From Marilutibacter aestuarii (lineage in GTDB: Bacteria; Pseudomonadota; Gammaproteobacteria; Xanthomonadales; Xanthomonadaceae), in contig NZ_VICE01000142.1 in the NCBI RefSeq assembly GCF_006546775.1, positions 1 through 41,284 of the forward strand: a DNA stretch of 41,284 nucleotides. The letters are read 5' to 3'. Below the pieces are notes generated by a model that worked only from the letters and a program-made list of their open reading frames with translations, ran no database searches and was not told the DNA's origin. Position numbers and translations under genes: made by a program. How positions within the stretch are numbered: the first letter of the stretch is position 1; every line of letters starts with the position of its first letter. This document shows positions 18,393-27,776 of the stretch, one piece after another.

Positions 18393-19270
18393 GGCGGGCT
18401 CGATGGGAGGCGCCCCGTATCGCACCACGCGCAGACGATGGGTTTCGCTTCGCTCTACCCATCCTACGGCTACCGTGCGGGAACGACGGGCAAGCACGTC
18501 CCGTCATCCCAGCGAACGCGGGGATCCAGCCTTTGCGGCGGGTCTTCAGCTTTGGCGGGGTCAATAGGCACGCCGCATCGCGGCACCACGCGCCGACGAT
18601 GGGTTTCGCTTTGCTCTACCCATCCTACGGTTACGGTGCGGGAACGACGGGCAAGCACGTCCTGTCATCCCAGCGAACGCTGGGATCCAGCCTTTGCGCC
18701 GGGTCTTCGCTTTGGCGGGGTCAAGAGGCACACCGCATCGCGGCACCACCCGCCGACGATGGGTTTCGCTTCGCTCTACCCATCCTACGGCTACGGTGCG
18801 GGAACGACGGGCAAGCACGTCCTGTCATCCCAGCGAACGCTGGGATCGAGCCTTTGCGCGGGGTCTTCACTTTGGCGGGGTCAAGAGGCGCGCCGCATCG
18901 CGGCGCCACCCGCGGACGATGGGTTTCGCTTCGCTCTACCCATCCTACGGTTACGGTGCGGGAGCGACGGGCAAGCACCTCTTGTCATCCCAGCGAACGC
19001 TGGGATCCAGCCTTTGCGCGGGGTCTTCGCTTTGGCGGGGTCGAGAGGCGCGCCGCATCGCGGCGCCACGCGCCGACGATGGGTTTCGCTTTGCTCTACC
19101 CATCCTACGGTTACGGTGCGGGAACGACGGGCAAGCACGTCCCGCCATCCCAGCGAACGCTGGGATCCAGCTTTTGCGGCGGGTCTTCGCTTTGGCGGGG
19201 TCGAGAGGCGCGCCGCATCGCGGCACCACGCGCGGACGATGGGTTTCGCTTCGCTCTACCCATCCTGCGG
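18393..19270. repeat. Tandem array of 160-bp units (two palindromic repeats)
   Basis: Element A begins GACGATGGGTTTCGC at 18434, 18595, 18755, 18915, 19075 and 19235; element B begins TCATCCCAGCG at 18504, 18665, 18825, 18985 and (as CCATCC) 19145. The period is 161, 160, 160, 160 and 160 bp. A folds through GATGGGT with ACCCATC; B folds through ATCCCAGCG with CGCTGGGAT, with one mismatch in the first copy. The array begins with a degraded partial unit and stops abruptly inside element A. It fills the whole interval between the glycosyltransferase and pyrF; I see no gene in it. Translations such as WIPAFAGMT and RMGRAKRNPS are well-known products of such intergenic repeats, not real proteins. 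Confidence 0.92.
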
Positions 19271-19328
19271 CGACATGGGCCTATTGTTCCGCTCGACCTG
19301 GCCTGCGATCGCGTGGGGGTGCGGGCGC

Positions 19329-20147
19329 CTATCGGCGATGCGCGTTCAGGGTCTCGCGCAGGTCCAGGGCGGCCTGGGCAGCCGCTTCGGCGTAGTCGTC
19401 GCCATTGGACGCATACAGCACCGCGCGCGAGCTGCTGACGATCAGGCCGGTGCCTTCGGCATTGCGTGCATGGGTGACCACCGCCGCGGCGTCGCCGCCC
19501 TGGGCGCCGACGCCGGGGACCAGGAACGGGATGTCGTCGCCGACGATCGCACGCACCTCGCGCAGTTGTCCGGGCCAGGTCGCGCCCACCACCAGGGCGC
19601 AGTTGCCATGGTCGTTCCAGTCGCGGGCGACCGTCTCGGCCACGTGCTGGTAAAGCGGTCGGCCTTCGACCATGAGGTCCTGCAGGTCGCCGGCGCCCGG
19701 GTTGGAGGTCCGGCACAGGATCACCACGCCCTTGTCGGCGTGGTCGAGGAACGGCTGCACCGAGTCGCGGCCCAGGTAGGGGTTCACGGTGACGGCGTCG
19801 GCGCCATGGCGGACGAAGGCTTCGTCGGCGTAGTGCCGGGCCGTGCTGCCGATGTCGCCGCGCTTGCTGTCCAGGATCACGGGAATCCCGGGGTGGTGGG
19901 CATGCACGTGCGCGATCAGGCGCGACAGCGCGTCTTCCGCACCGAGGGCGGCGAAATGCGCGATCTGGGGCTTGAAGCAGCAGACATGCTCGGCGGTGGC
20001 ATCGACGATGTCGCGGCAGAAGTGGAACACCGCGTCGTCGTCGCCCGCGAAGCGCGCCGGGAAGCGCGAAGGCTCCGGGTCCAGGCCGACGCAGACCAGC
20101 GAGTCGGCCTGCTGCCAACGGGTGCGGAGGGATTGCATGAAGCTCAT
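19329..20147 (-). CDS. pyrF: Orotidine 5'-phosphate decarboxylase
   Basis: Makes UMP from OMP, the last step of de novo pyrimidine synthesis. 272 aa, the longer type 2 form also seen in mycobacteria and myxobacteria. The catalytic motif LDSKRGDIGSTA supplies Asp93, Lys95 and Asp98. Other landmarks are CVGLDPEPSRFP near the start and FLVPGVGAQGGD for phosphate binding. It ends just after the repeat array and lies 16 bp downstream of the aminopeptidase gene on the same strand, so the two are probably cotranscribed. Confidence 0.95.
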   Translation of the reverse strand: MSFMQSLRTRWQQADSLVCVGLDPEPSRFPARFAGDDDAVFHFCRDIVDATAEHVCCFKPQIAHFAALGAEDALSRLIAHVHAHHPGIPVILDSKRGDIGSTARHYADEAFVRHGADAVTVNPYLGRDSVQPFLDHADKGVVILCRTSNPGAGDLQDLMVEGRPLYQHVAETVARDWNDHGNCALVVGATWPGQLREVRAIVGDDIPFLVPGVGAQGGDAAAVVTHARNAEGTGLIVSSSRAVLYASNGDDYAEAAAQAALDLRETLNAHRR

Positions 20148-20163
20148 CGCGGGGCTCCGGGTC

Positions 20164-20901
20164 TCAGGTCACCACGATCGGTGCGTCGCGCGTGACGATC
20201 ACGGTGTGTTCGAACTGCGCGGCATGGCCGCGCGGGCAGACCATCGACCAGCCGTCATCGGCCTCGACGGTCCGGGTGCAGTGGGTGGCGAGGAAGGGCT
20301 CGACGGTGATCACCATGCCGTCGTGCAGGCGGCGCGCGTCGCGCGGATCGTAGTATCCCGGGATGGTGCCGGGCGCCTCGTGCAGGGCGCGTCCCACGCC
20401 ATGGCTGCCGAGGTCGCGGATGACCCGGAAACCACGACGCGCGGCCACTGCCTCGACCGTGCGGCCGATGCTGCTGATCAGGTTCCCGGCACGCAACTGC
20501 GCGACGGCACTGTCGCGGGCCTCGCGGGCGGCATCGAGCAGTCGCTGTTGGCCGGCGCTCGCCGTGCCGACCACGAAGCTGGCGCCGGTATCGGCGAAAT
20601 AGCCATCGAGTTCCGCGGAGACGTCGATATTGACCAGGTCGCCCTCGCGCAGCACGGTCCCGTCGGGGATGCCGTTGGCCGCCACCCGGTTGATGCTGAT
20701 GCAGGTCGTGCCCGGGAAGCCATAGGTCAGCGCCGGGGCCGACCGGGCGCCGGCCGCCTGCATGCGCGTCGCGGCGAGCGCGTCGAGGTCGCGCGAGACC
20801 ATGCCCACCACGGCCGCGTCGCGCATCTGCGAGAGGATGCCCGAGACCAGGGCACCGGCACGCCGGAGTCCGTCGATGTCGCCCTGGTGTTCGATGGTCA
20901 T
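20164..20901 (-). CDS. map: Type I methionine aminopeptidase, variant catalytic site
   Basis: Pita-bread-fold metallopeptidase expected to remove N-terminal Met from nascent proteins. 245 aa. All metal ligands are present: Asp93 (NIDV), Asp104 (ADTG), His167 (SHGVG), Glu201 (TVEPF) and Glu231 (QFEHT), with His174 also conserved. The catalytic His79 of E. coli MetAP, in CHGIP, is replaced by Asn76 (AANGIPD); I checked this on the DNA. His63 of E. coli (YHGYP) is also absent (TYGFP). A GGAGG ribosome-binding site precedes the ATG. This may be a second, specialised MetAP copy or act on altered substrates; the housekeeping copy is not in this window. Confidence 0.85.
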   Translation of the reverse strand: MTIEHQGDIDGLRRAGALVSGILSQMRDAAVVGMVSRDLDALAATRMQAAGARSAPALTYGFPGTTCISINRVAANGIPDGTVLREGDLVNIDVSAELDGYFADTGASFVVGTASAGQQRLLDAAREARDSAVAQLRAGNLISSIGRTVEAVAARRGFRVIRDLGSHGVGRALHEAPGTIPGYYDPRDARRLHDGMVITVEPFLATHCTRTVEADDGWSMVCPRGHAAQFEHTVIVTRDAPIVVT

Positions 20902-20964
20902 GCCGTCGTCCTCCCCCGGCCCGCCGGCCCGCGGTGGGCCGGGGGCTCGTATCGATCCCCGCGC

Positions 20965-22626
<1,662 letters not shown>

Positions 22627-22819
22627 GGGGGTTCTCGGCTCCGCGTGCGGACGGCGGCCGGCTGCTGGGGCAGGGCCGCGGTGATTCGGTCAGATGACCG
22701 CCGATTATCCCGCAAGCCCCCCGGCGGCGCCAGCGGGGCGGGGCCCGGGGCCGCGCTGCCGTTCAAGTTTGGCGTAGACTCCGAAGTCCCCTCCCACCCC
22801 GTCCATGACCGGAGTAGCA

Positions 22820-24073
22820 ATGTTCCCGCGCGATGCCCGTATCGAAGGATTTGACCCCGAACTCGCCCAGGCGATCGCCGACGAGGCGCGGCGCCAGGAA
22901 GACCACGTCGAGCTGATCGCCAGCGAGAACTACGCCAGTCCGATGGTGATGGAAGCGCAGGGCAGCGTGCTGACCAACAAGTACGCCGAGGGCTACCCGG
23001 GCAAGCGCTACTACGGCGGTTGCGAGCACGTCGACGTCGCCGAGCAGCTGGCGATCGACCGCCTGAAGGCGCTGTTCGGTGCAGACTACGCCAACGTGCA
23101 GCCGCACTCGGGCAGCCAGGCCAACCAGGCCGTGTACCTGGCGCTGCTGCAGCCCGGCGACACCATCCTGGGCATGTCGCTCGCCCACGGCGGCCACCTG
23201 ACCCACGGCGCCAAGGTCAACATCAGCGGCAAGCTGTTCAACGCCGTCCAGTACGGGGTCGACGACAACGGCCTGATCGACTACGACGACGTCGAGCGCC
23301 TCGCGCTGGAGCACAAGCCGAAGATGCTCGTGGGCGGCTTCTCGGCCTACTCGCAGAAGATCGACTGGGCCCGTTTCCGCGCGATCGCCGACAAGGTCGG
23401 CGCGCTGCTGTTCGTGGACATGGCGCATGTCGCCGGCCTGGTCGCCGCCGGGGTCTACCCGAACCCGCTGCCGCACGCGCACGTGGTGACCTCGACCACC
23501 CACAAGACCCTGCGCGGCCCGCGCGGCGGCATCATCGTCGCCAAGGATCCGTCCGAAGACCTGGTCAAGAAGCTGCAGAGCATCGTCTTCCCGGGCATCC
23601 AGGGCGGCCCGCTGATGCACGTGATCGCCGCCAAGGCGGTCGCCTTCAAGGAGGCTCTGGACCCGGCGTTCAAGACCTACCAGGCACAGGTGGTGAAGAA
23701 CGCGCAGGCAATGGCCGGCGTCATCATCGAACGGGGTTACAAGATCGTCTCCGGCGGCACCGAGAACCACCTCATGCTGATCGACATGATCGGCAAGGGC
23801 GTGACCGGCAAGACCGCCGAGGCCGCGCTGGGCAAGGCCCACATCACCGTCAACAAGAACGCCGTGCCCAACGACCCGCAGAAGCCTTTCGTGACCTCCG
23901 GCCTGCGCATCGGCACCCCCGCGGTCACCACCCGCGGCTACCAGGAGGCCGACTGCGTGGAACTGGCCCACTGGATCTGCGACGTGCTCGACGCCCCCGA
24001 GGACGAGGGCGTGATCGCCGCGGTGCGCGAGAAGGTCACCGCGCAGTGCCGCCGCTTCCCGGTGTATGGCTGA
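22820..24073 (+). CDS. glyA: Serine hydroxymethyltransferase
   Basis: PLP enzyme interconverting serine and glycine while charging tetrahydrofolate with a one-carbon unit. 417 aa from the ATG at 22820, which has GGAG 5 nt upstream; the ATG at 22805 lacks a site. The PLP lysine is Lys229 in [13 protein letters not shown], the same number as in E. coli. Other landmarks are [22 protein letters not shown] and the Gly-rich [13 protein letters not shown] weak -10 candidate TAGACT lies at 22775-22780. It is followed by the heptad repeat and nrdR. Confidence 0.97.
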   Translation: MFPRDARIEGFDPELAQAIADEARRQEDHVELIASENYASPMVMEAQGSVLTNKYAEGYPGKRYYGGCEHVDVAEQLAIDRLKALFGADYANVQPHSGSQANQAVYLALLQPGDTILGMSLAHGGHLTHGAKVNISGKLFNAVQYGVDDNGLIDYDDVERLALEHKPKMLVGGFSAYSQKIDWARFRAIADKVGALLFVDMAHVAGLVAAGVYPNPLPHAHVVTSTTHKTLRGPRGGIIVAKDPSEDLVKKLQSIVFPGIQGGPLMHVIAAKAVAFKEALDPAFKTYQAQVVKNAQAMAGVIIERGYKIVSGGTENHLMLIDMIGKGVTGKTAEAALGKAHITVNKNAVPNDPQKPFVTSGLRIGTPAVTTRGYQEADCVELAHWICDVLDAPEDEGVIAAVREKVTAQCRRFPVYG

Positions 24074-24078
24074 GGGCC

Positions 24079-24156
24079 GGTGATTCGTGATAAGTGAGGG
24101 GTGATGGGCGAGCGCCCGTCACCGTTCCCGTCCTGGCAATCACGAATCACGAATCG
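24079..24156. repeat. Heptad palindromic repeat between glyA and nrdR
   Basis: GTGATTCGTGAT at 24080-24091 is perfectly inverted at 24139-24150 as ATCACGAATCAC, followed by another GAATC. The arms are tandem heptads of the form GTGATTC. The middle (24092-24138) has its own small stem GGGCGAGCGCCC. The element fills nearly all of the 97-bp glyA-nrdR gap and belongs to the same family as the one inside purL. RNA through it would form a long hairpin that could act as a glyA terminator or mRNA stabiliser. Confidence 0.8.
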
Positions 24157-24170
24157 ACCCATCACCGCGC

Positions 24171-24692
24171 ATGCACTGCCCCTTCTGCCAGCACACCGAC
24201 ACCCGCGTGATCGATTCGCGGGTCTCCGACGACGGCGCGACGATCCGCCGTCGCCGCGTCTGCGAGGCCTGTGGCGAGCGTTTCTCCACGCTGGAGACGA
24301 TCGAACTGAAGCTGCCGGTCATCATCAAGAGCGATGGCCGGCGCGAAGCCTTCGACGCGCGCAAGCTGCGGGCCGGCTTCGACCGCGCGCTGCAGAAGCG
24401 CCCGGTGTCGGAGGAACAGATCGAGGCGGCGGTGCGGGCGGTCGTCCACCAGTTGCGCATGACCGCCGAGCGCGAGCTCGGCTCGATGCGGGTGGGCGAA
24501 TTCGTGATGGCCGAGCTGCGCAAGCTCGACCACGTCGCCTACGTGCGCTTCGCCTCGGTCTACCGGGCCTTCGAGGACGTGGCCGATTTCCGCGAGGAGC
24601 TCGACCGGCTGGAGAGCGACAACTCCGCCGAGGGCCAGCTGCCGCTGCTGGACGAGGCCCTGGCGGCGACGCGGCGGCGCAAGCCCCGGTGA
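24171..24692 (+). CDS. nrdR: Transcriptional repressor NrdR
   Basis: ATP/dATP-sensing repressor of ribonucleotide reductase genes that binds NrdR boxes. 173 aa. The N-terminal zinc ribbon has CPFC and CEAC ([17 protein letters not shown]) with [15 protein letters not shown] between; the ATP-cone domain follows at about 49-139 ([17 protein letters not shown]). The last 25 residues are variable. There is no obvious ribosome-binding site: the heptad repeat ends 14 nt before the ATG, so translation may be weak or coupled. In many gamma-proteobacteria nrdR leads into ribD, as here. Confidence 0.96.
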   Translation: MHCPFCQHTDTRVIDSRVSDDGATIRRRRVCEACGERFSTLETIELKLPVIIKSDGRREAFDARKLRAGFDRALQKRPVSEEQIEAAVRAVVHQLRMTAERELGSMRVGEFVMAELRKLDHVAYVRFASVYRAFEDVADFREELDRLESDNSAEGQLPLLDEALAATRRRKPR

Positions 24693-24753
24693 GCCGCTCC
24701 GCGGGGAGCCGGCCGGGTCTTTTCCACCGACAGCCACGAGGACGACGCCGAGC

Positions 24754-25857
24754 ATGAGCGCACCGGTTTTCACCGCCCTGGACCACCTGATGATGAGCCG
24801 CGCACTGCGGCTGGCCGAACGCGGCGCCTTCACCACCAAGCCCAACCCCATGGTCGGCTGCGTGCTGGTCGACGGCGACACCGTGGTGGGCGAGGGCTGG
24901 CACGAGCGTGCCGGCGGCCCGCATGCCGAGGTCAACGCGCTGGCCGCGGCCGGCGCGCGGGCGCGCGGCGCGACCGCCTACGTGACCCTGGAGCCCTGTG
25001 CCCATACCGGTCGCACCGGGCCGTGCAGCCGGGCCCTGGTCGAGGCCGGCGTCGCGCGCGTCGTCGCGGCGATGCGCGACCCCTTCCCGGAAGTCTCCGG
25101 GCGCGGCTTCGAGGCCCTGCGCGAGGCCGGTATCGAGGTCGCCCACGGCCTGATGGAGGCCGAGGCGCGCCACCTCAACCGCGGGTTCCTGTCGCGCATC
25201 GAGCGCGGCCGGCCCTGGGTCCGCGTCAAGCTGGCCACCAGCCTGGACGGACGCACCGCCCTGGCCAACGGTGAGTCGAAGTGGATCACCGGCGAAGCCT
25301 CCCGCCTCGACGTCCAGCGCTGGCGCGCGCGCGCCAGCGTGATCCTCACCGGGGCCGGGACGGTGCTGGCCGACGATCCCATGCTGACTGCCCGGCTGGG
25401 CGACGACACCCCCTTCGTGGCGCCCCTCCGCGTCGTGCTCGACCCCGGGCTGGCGACCGTGGCGCGGGGCCGGGTCCGCGAAGGCGACGCGCCGACCCTC
25501 TACGTCCATGCCCCGGACGTAAAGCCGCCGCGGCAACTGGATGCGCAGGTCGCCTCGGCGCCGGTGAAGGGCGGCCGTTTCGACCTGGAGGCGGTGCTCG
25601 TGCAACTGGCGCGCGACCACGACGCCAACGAGGTGCATGTCGAGGCCGGGGCCACGCTGGCCGGCGCCCTGCTCGGGGCCGGGCTCGTCGACGAACTGCT
25701 GCTCTATGTCGCGCCCGTCCTGCTGGGCGCGCGCGCGCGACCGCTGTTCGCCGACCTGGACATCGCCAGCATGGCCGAGCGGCTGGAACTGACCCAGGTC
25801 GACGCCCGCCGCGTCGGCGATGACACCCGCCTGCTGCTGCGGCCGCGGACCGGCTAG
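24754..25857 (+). CDS. ribD: Bifunctional riboflavin deaminase-reductase RibD
   Basis: Deaminates the pyrimidine product of GTP cyclohydrolase II and then reduces its ribose side chain with NADPH. 367 aa. The N-terminal deaminase has His57 and Glu59 in PHAEVNAL and Cys82/Cys91 in PCAHTGRTGPC for zinc. The C-terminal reductase (about 150-365) starts with RPWVRVKLATSLDGRTAL and carries LTGAGTVLADDP. ACGAGGA lies about 10 nt upstream of the ATG. It is separated from the rest of the rib genes by a methyltransferase and the FMN riboswitch. Confidence 0.95.
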   Translation: MSAPVFTALDHLMMSRALRLAERGAFTTKPNPMVGCVLVDGDTVVGEGWHERAGGPHAEVNALAAAGARARGATAYVTLEPCAHTGRTGPCSRALVEAGVARVVAAMRDPFPEVSGRGFEALREAGIEVAHGLMEAEARHLNRGFLSRIERGRPWVRVKLATSLDGRTALANGESKWITGEASRLDVQRWRARASVILTGAGTVLADDPMLTARLGDDTPFVAPLRVVLDPGLATVARGRVREGDAPTLYVHAPDVKPPRQLDAQVASAPVKGGRFDLEAVLVQLARDHDANEVHVEAGATLAGALLGAGLVDELLLYVAPVLLGARARPLFADLDIASMAERLELTQVDARRVGDDTRLLLRPRTG

Positions 25858-25868
25858 GGCAGGGCGCA

Positions 25869-26639
25869 ATGGGCAGCAGCGGCTTCAAGGATCACTTCTC
25901 CGGGGTCGCCGGCCACTACGCCGCATCCCGCCCGGACTATCCCGATGCCCTGTTCGACGCGATCGCCGCGGTGGTCCCGGCGACCGCCCGCGCCTGGGAA
26001 GCCGGCTGCGGCAGCGGCCAGGCCACGCATGGGCTGGCCGCGCGCTTCGCCCACGTCCACGCGACCGACCCCAGTGCCGAGCAGCTGGCGCGCCACTGGG
26101 CGGCCGCGTCGCCCGCCGGCGGGCGCGTGACGCTTGCGGTCGAACCGGCCGAGTCGACCGTGCTGGCCGACGGCAGCGTCGGGGTGGTGGCGGTCGCGCA
26201 GGCCCTGCACTGGTTCGACCGGTCCCGTTTCTTCGCCGAGTGCCGCCGCGTGCTGGTACCCGGCGGGGTACTGGCGGCCTGGGGCTATGGCGACTTCCTG
26301 CCGCCGGAGGGCATGGTCGACGCCGTGGCGGACTATCGCCGCCAGATCGCGCCGTACTGGCCGCCCGAACGCGTCGAGGTCGACGCCGGGTACGCGGGCT
26401 ACGACTGGCCGTTCCCGGCCCTGCCGGCGGACGCCGGCTGGCTGGAGGCCGAGTGGAGCCTGCAGCGCTTCCTGCGCTACCTGGGCAGCAGCTCGGCCAG
26501 TGCGCGCTGCCTGCAGGCGACCGGTGACGATCCCGTCGCCCGCCACGCGCCCGCGCTCGCCGCGGCCTGGGGCGACCCCGCCGACCTGCGGCAGGTCCAG
26601 TGGCCCCTGTTCCTGCACCTGCGCCGCAAGCCGGACTGA
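25869..26639 (+). CDS. Class I SAM-dependent methyltransferase
   Basis: A 256-aa soluble methyltransferase of the Methyltransf_11/UbiE-like type. Motif I is AWEAGCGSGQATHGLA (about 42-57), the acidic residue after strand 2 is HATDPSAEQL, and the post-II region is VVAVAQALHWFDRSRFF with the HWFD seen in the trans-aconitate methyltransferase-like group. The substrate is unknown. It starts 11 bp after ribD and is probably cotranscribed, though nothing in it points to a riboflavin role. Confidence 0.8.
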   Translation: MGSSGFKDHFSGVAGHYAASRPDYPDALFDAIAAVVPATARAWEAGCGSGQATHGLAARFAHVHATDPSAEQLARHWAAASPAGGRVTLAVEPAESTVLADGSVGVVAVAQALHWFDRSRFFAECRRVLVPGGVLAAWGYGDFLPPEGMVDAVADYRRQIAPYWPPERVEVDAGYAGYDWPFPALPADAGWLEAEWSLQRFLRYLGSSSASARCLQATGDDPVARHAPALAAAWGDPADLRQVQWPLFLHLRRKPD

Positions 26640-26716
26640 CCGGCCGCCAGGCCCGGCAGGGTCGAGCGCGCTGGAACACTGCATCGCGCCGCGGGCCACG
26701 GACCACGGGACGCGGA

Positions 26717-26725
26717 TGCTAGAAT
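26717..26725 (+). promoter_or_regulatory. Extended -10 promoter before the FMN riboswitch
   Basis: TGCTAGAAT is a TG-n extended -10 with TAGAAT at 26720-26725. It lies about 50 nt before the first conserved riboswitch block, the right distance for a transcript carrying the whole aptamer. No -35 is obvious, as is common for extended -10 sites. Confidence 0.5.
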
Positions 26726-26774
26726 TGCCGCGCCGGCCAGGCCCCACGGGCCCGGGCGGCACACTGACACGACG

Positions 26775-26976
26775 TCTTCAGGGCGGGGTGGAATTCCCCA
26801 CCGGCGGTAGGTTCGGGCAGGCGGTCACGCCGCGCCCGGGCGAGCCCGCGAGCGCCTCCGGCACGGCCTGCAAGGGTCGGGCGGGAGGGTCAGCAGATCC
26901 GGTCCAATGCCGGAGCCGACGGCCAGGCCTCCCCCGTGCAGCGGGAACGGCCCACAGTCCGGATGGAAGAAGACGG
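26775..26976 (+). promoter_or_regulatory. FMN riboswitch (RFN element)
   Basis: Conserved RFN blocks appear in order: GGGTGGAATTCCC-like block with CCACCGGCGGTAG (26781-26810), GAGCCCGCGAGC (26841-26852), GCAGATCCGGTCCAAT with GCCGGAGCCGACGG (26893-26922), and CAGTCCGGATGGAAGAAGA (26955-26973). It binds FMN and lowers expression of downstream riboflavin genes. The variable P-arm between blocks one and two is GC-rich. The next genes are ribE, ribBA, ribH and nusB. The expression platform probably lies between 26977 and 27162. Confidence 0.95.
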
Positions 26977-27009
26977 CAACGTACGTTCCCACGGCCCGGC
27001 CGCGGGACG

Positions 27010-27037
27010 GGCGTGCCTCATGCCTTGTGGCGTTTTT
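27010..27037 (+). terminator. Possible riboswitch expression platform (two exclusive hairpins)
   Basis: GGCGTG at 27010-27015 can pair with CATGCC at 27019-27024. Alternatively ATGCC at 27020-27024 can pair with GGCGT at 27029-27033, followed directly by a T-run to 27037. The two stems share ATGCC and cannot form together, as expected for an antiterminator/terminator pair. Both stems are short (6 and 5 bp, each with one wobble pair). Confidence 0.35.
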
Positions 27038-27063
27038 CGCTCACACACGCGGGAAACCTACAC

Positions 27064-27162
27064 ATGCAGAACCCTCTGCCTACGATCGCAAGCGCGGCCC
27101 CGGCCGTCCCCGGGCGCCCCGGCGCGCCTGCCGGCCCCTCGTTCCGACCGGAGGCGTGCTGA
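27064..27162 (+). CDS. Possible 32-aa leader ORF upstream of ribE
   Basis: ATG at 27064 with GGGAAA 7-9 nt upstream opens a 32-codon frame (MQNPLPTIASAAP at the start, rich in Pro and Ala) whose TGA overlaps the ribE ATG by one base (TGATG). The position between the riboswitch and ribE, plus this overlap, suggests translational coupling. The peptide resembles nothing I know. High-GC DNA often gives such frames by chance, so it may be noncoding. Confidence 0.35.
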   Translation: MQNPLPTIASAAPAVPGRPGAPAGPSFRPEAC

Positions 27163-27776
27163 TGTTCACCGGCATCATCGAAGGCCTCGGCCGGGTCGCC
27201 GCCATCGAACCCCTGGGCGGCGACGTCCGCCTGCACCTGGAGGTCGGCAGCCTGCCGTTCGAGGACGTGCGGATGGGCGAGAGCATCGCCGTCAACGGCG
27301 TCTGCCTGACCGTGGTCGCGTTCGACGCGGGCACGTTCGCCGCCGACGCCTCCAACGAGACCCTGGCCCTGACCACCCTGGGCCACCTCGAACCGGGCGC
27401 GGTGGTCAACCTGGAGCGCGCGATGCGCCCCACCGATCGCCTCGGCGGCCATCTGGTCAGTGGTCATGTCGATGGCCTGGGCCAGGTGCTGGCGATCAGC
27501 GAGGACGCGCGCGCCCAGCGCTGGCGCTTCGCCGCACCGGCCGAACTGTTGCGCTACGTGGCCCGGAAGGGTTCGATCTGCGTCGACGGGGTCAGCCTGA
27601 CCGTCAACGCGGTCGACGCGGAAGGCTTCGAGGTCGCCCTCGTGCCCCATACCGTCGCCCACACCGCCTTCGCCCATGCCCGCGTCGGCAATGCGGTCAA
27701 CCTCGAGATCGACCTGGTCGCGCGCTACGTCGAGCGCCTGCTGGCCTGGCGCGCGCAGCCGGAGTCCCAGCCATGA
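27162..27776 (+). CDS. ribE: Riboflavin synthase alpha chain
   Basis: Dismutates two 6,7-dimethyl-8-ribityllumazine molecules to riboflavin. 204 aa in two lumazine-binding barrels: MFTGIIEGLG to about residue 97, then a second repeat with LGGHLVSGHVDG and DGVSLTVNAV. A CGGAGG ribosome-binding site ends about 8 nt before the ATG. Named ribC in some enterobacteria. It overlaps ribBA by ATGA and follows the FMN riboswitch. Confidence 0.95.
   Translation: MFTGIIEGLGRVAAIEPLGGDVRLHLEVGSLPFEDVRMGESIAVNGVCLTVVAFDAGTFAADASNETLALTTLGHLEPGAVVNLERAMRPTDRLGGHLVSGHVDGLGQVLAISEDARAQRWRFAAPAELLRYVARKGSICVDGVSLTVNAVDAEGFEVALVPHTVAHTAFAHARVGNAVNLEIDLVARYVERLLAWRAQPESQP

Noticed and set aside
18561-19229. Several 85-92-aa minus-strand frames within the repeat array
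   Set aside because: They are translations of the repeats themselves (WIPAFAGMT, RMGRAKRNPS), with no ribosome-binding sites.
18393-19270. CRISPR array
   Set aside because: The unit is 160 bp and fully repetitive; there are no short repeats with unique spacers and no cas genes nearby.
17586-20195. An 869-codon open frame running through the glycosyltransferase end, the repeat array and pyrF antisense
   Set aside because: It is open only because the 160-bp unit lacks stops and because of antisense high-GC frames; it contains no domain and covers real genes on the other frame or strand.
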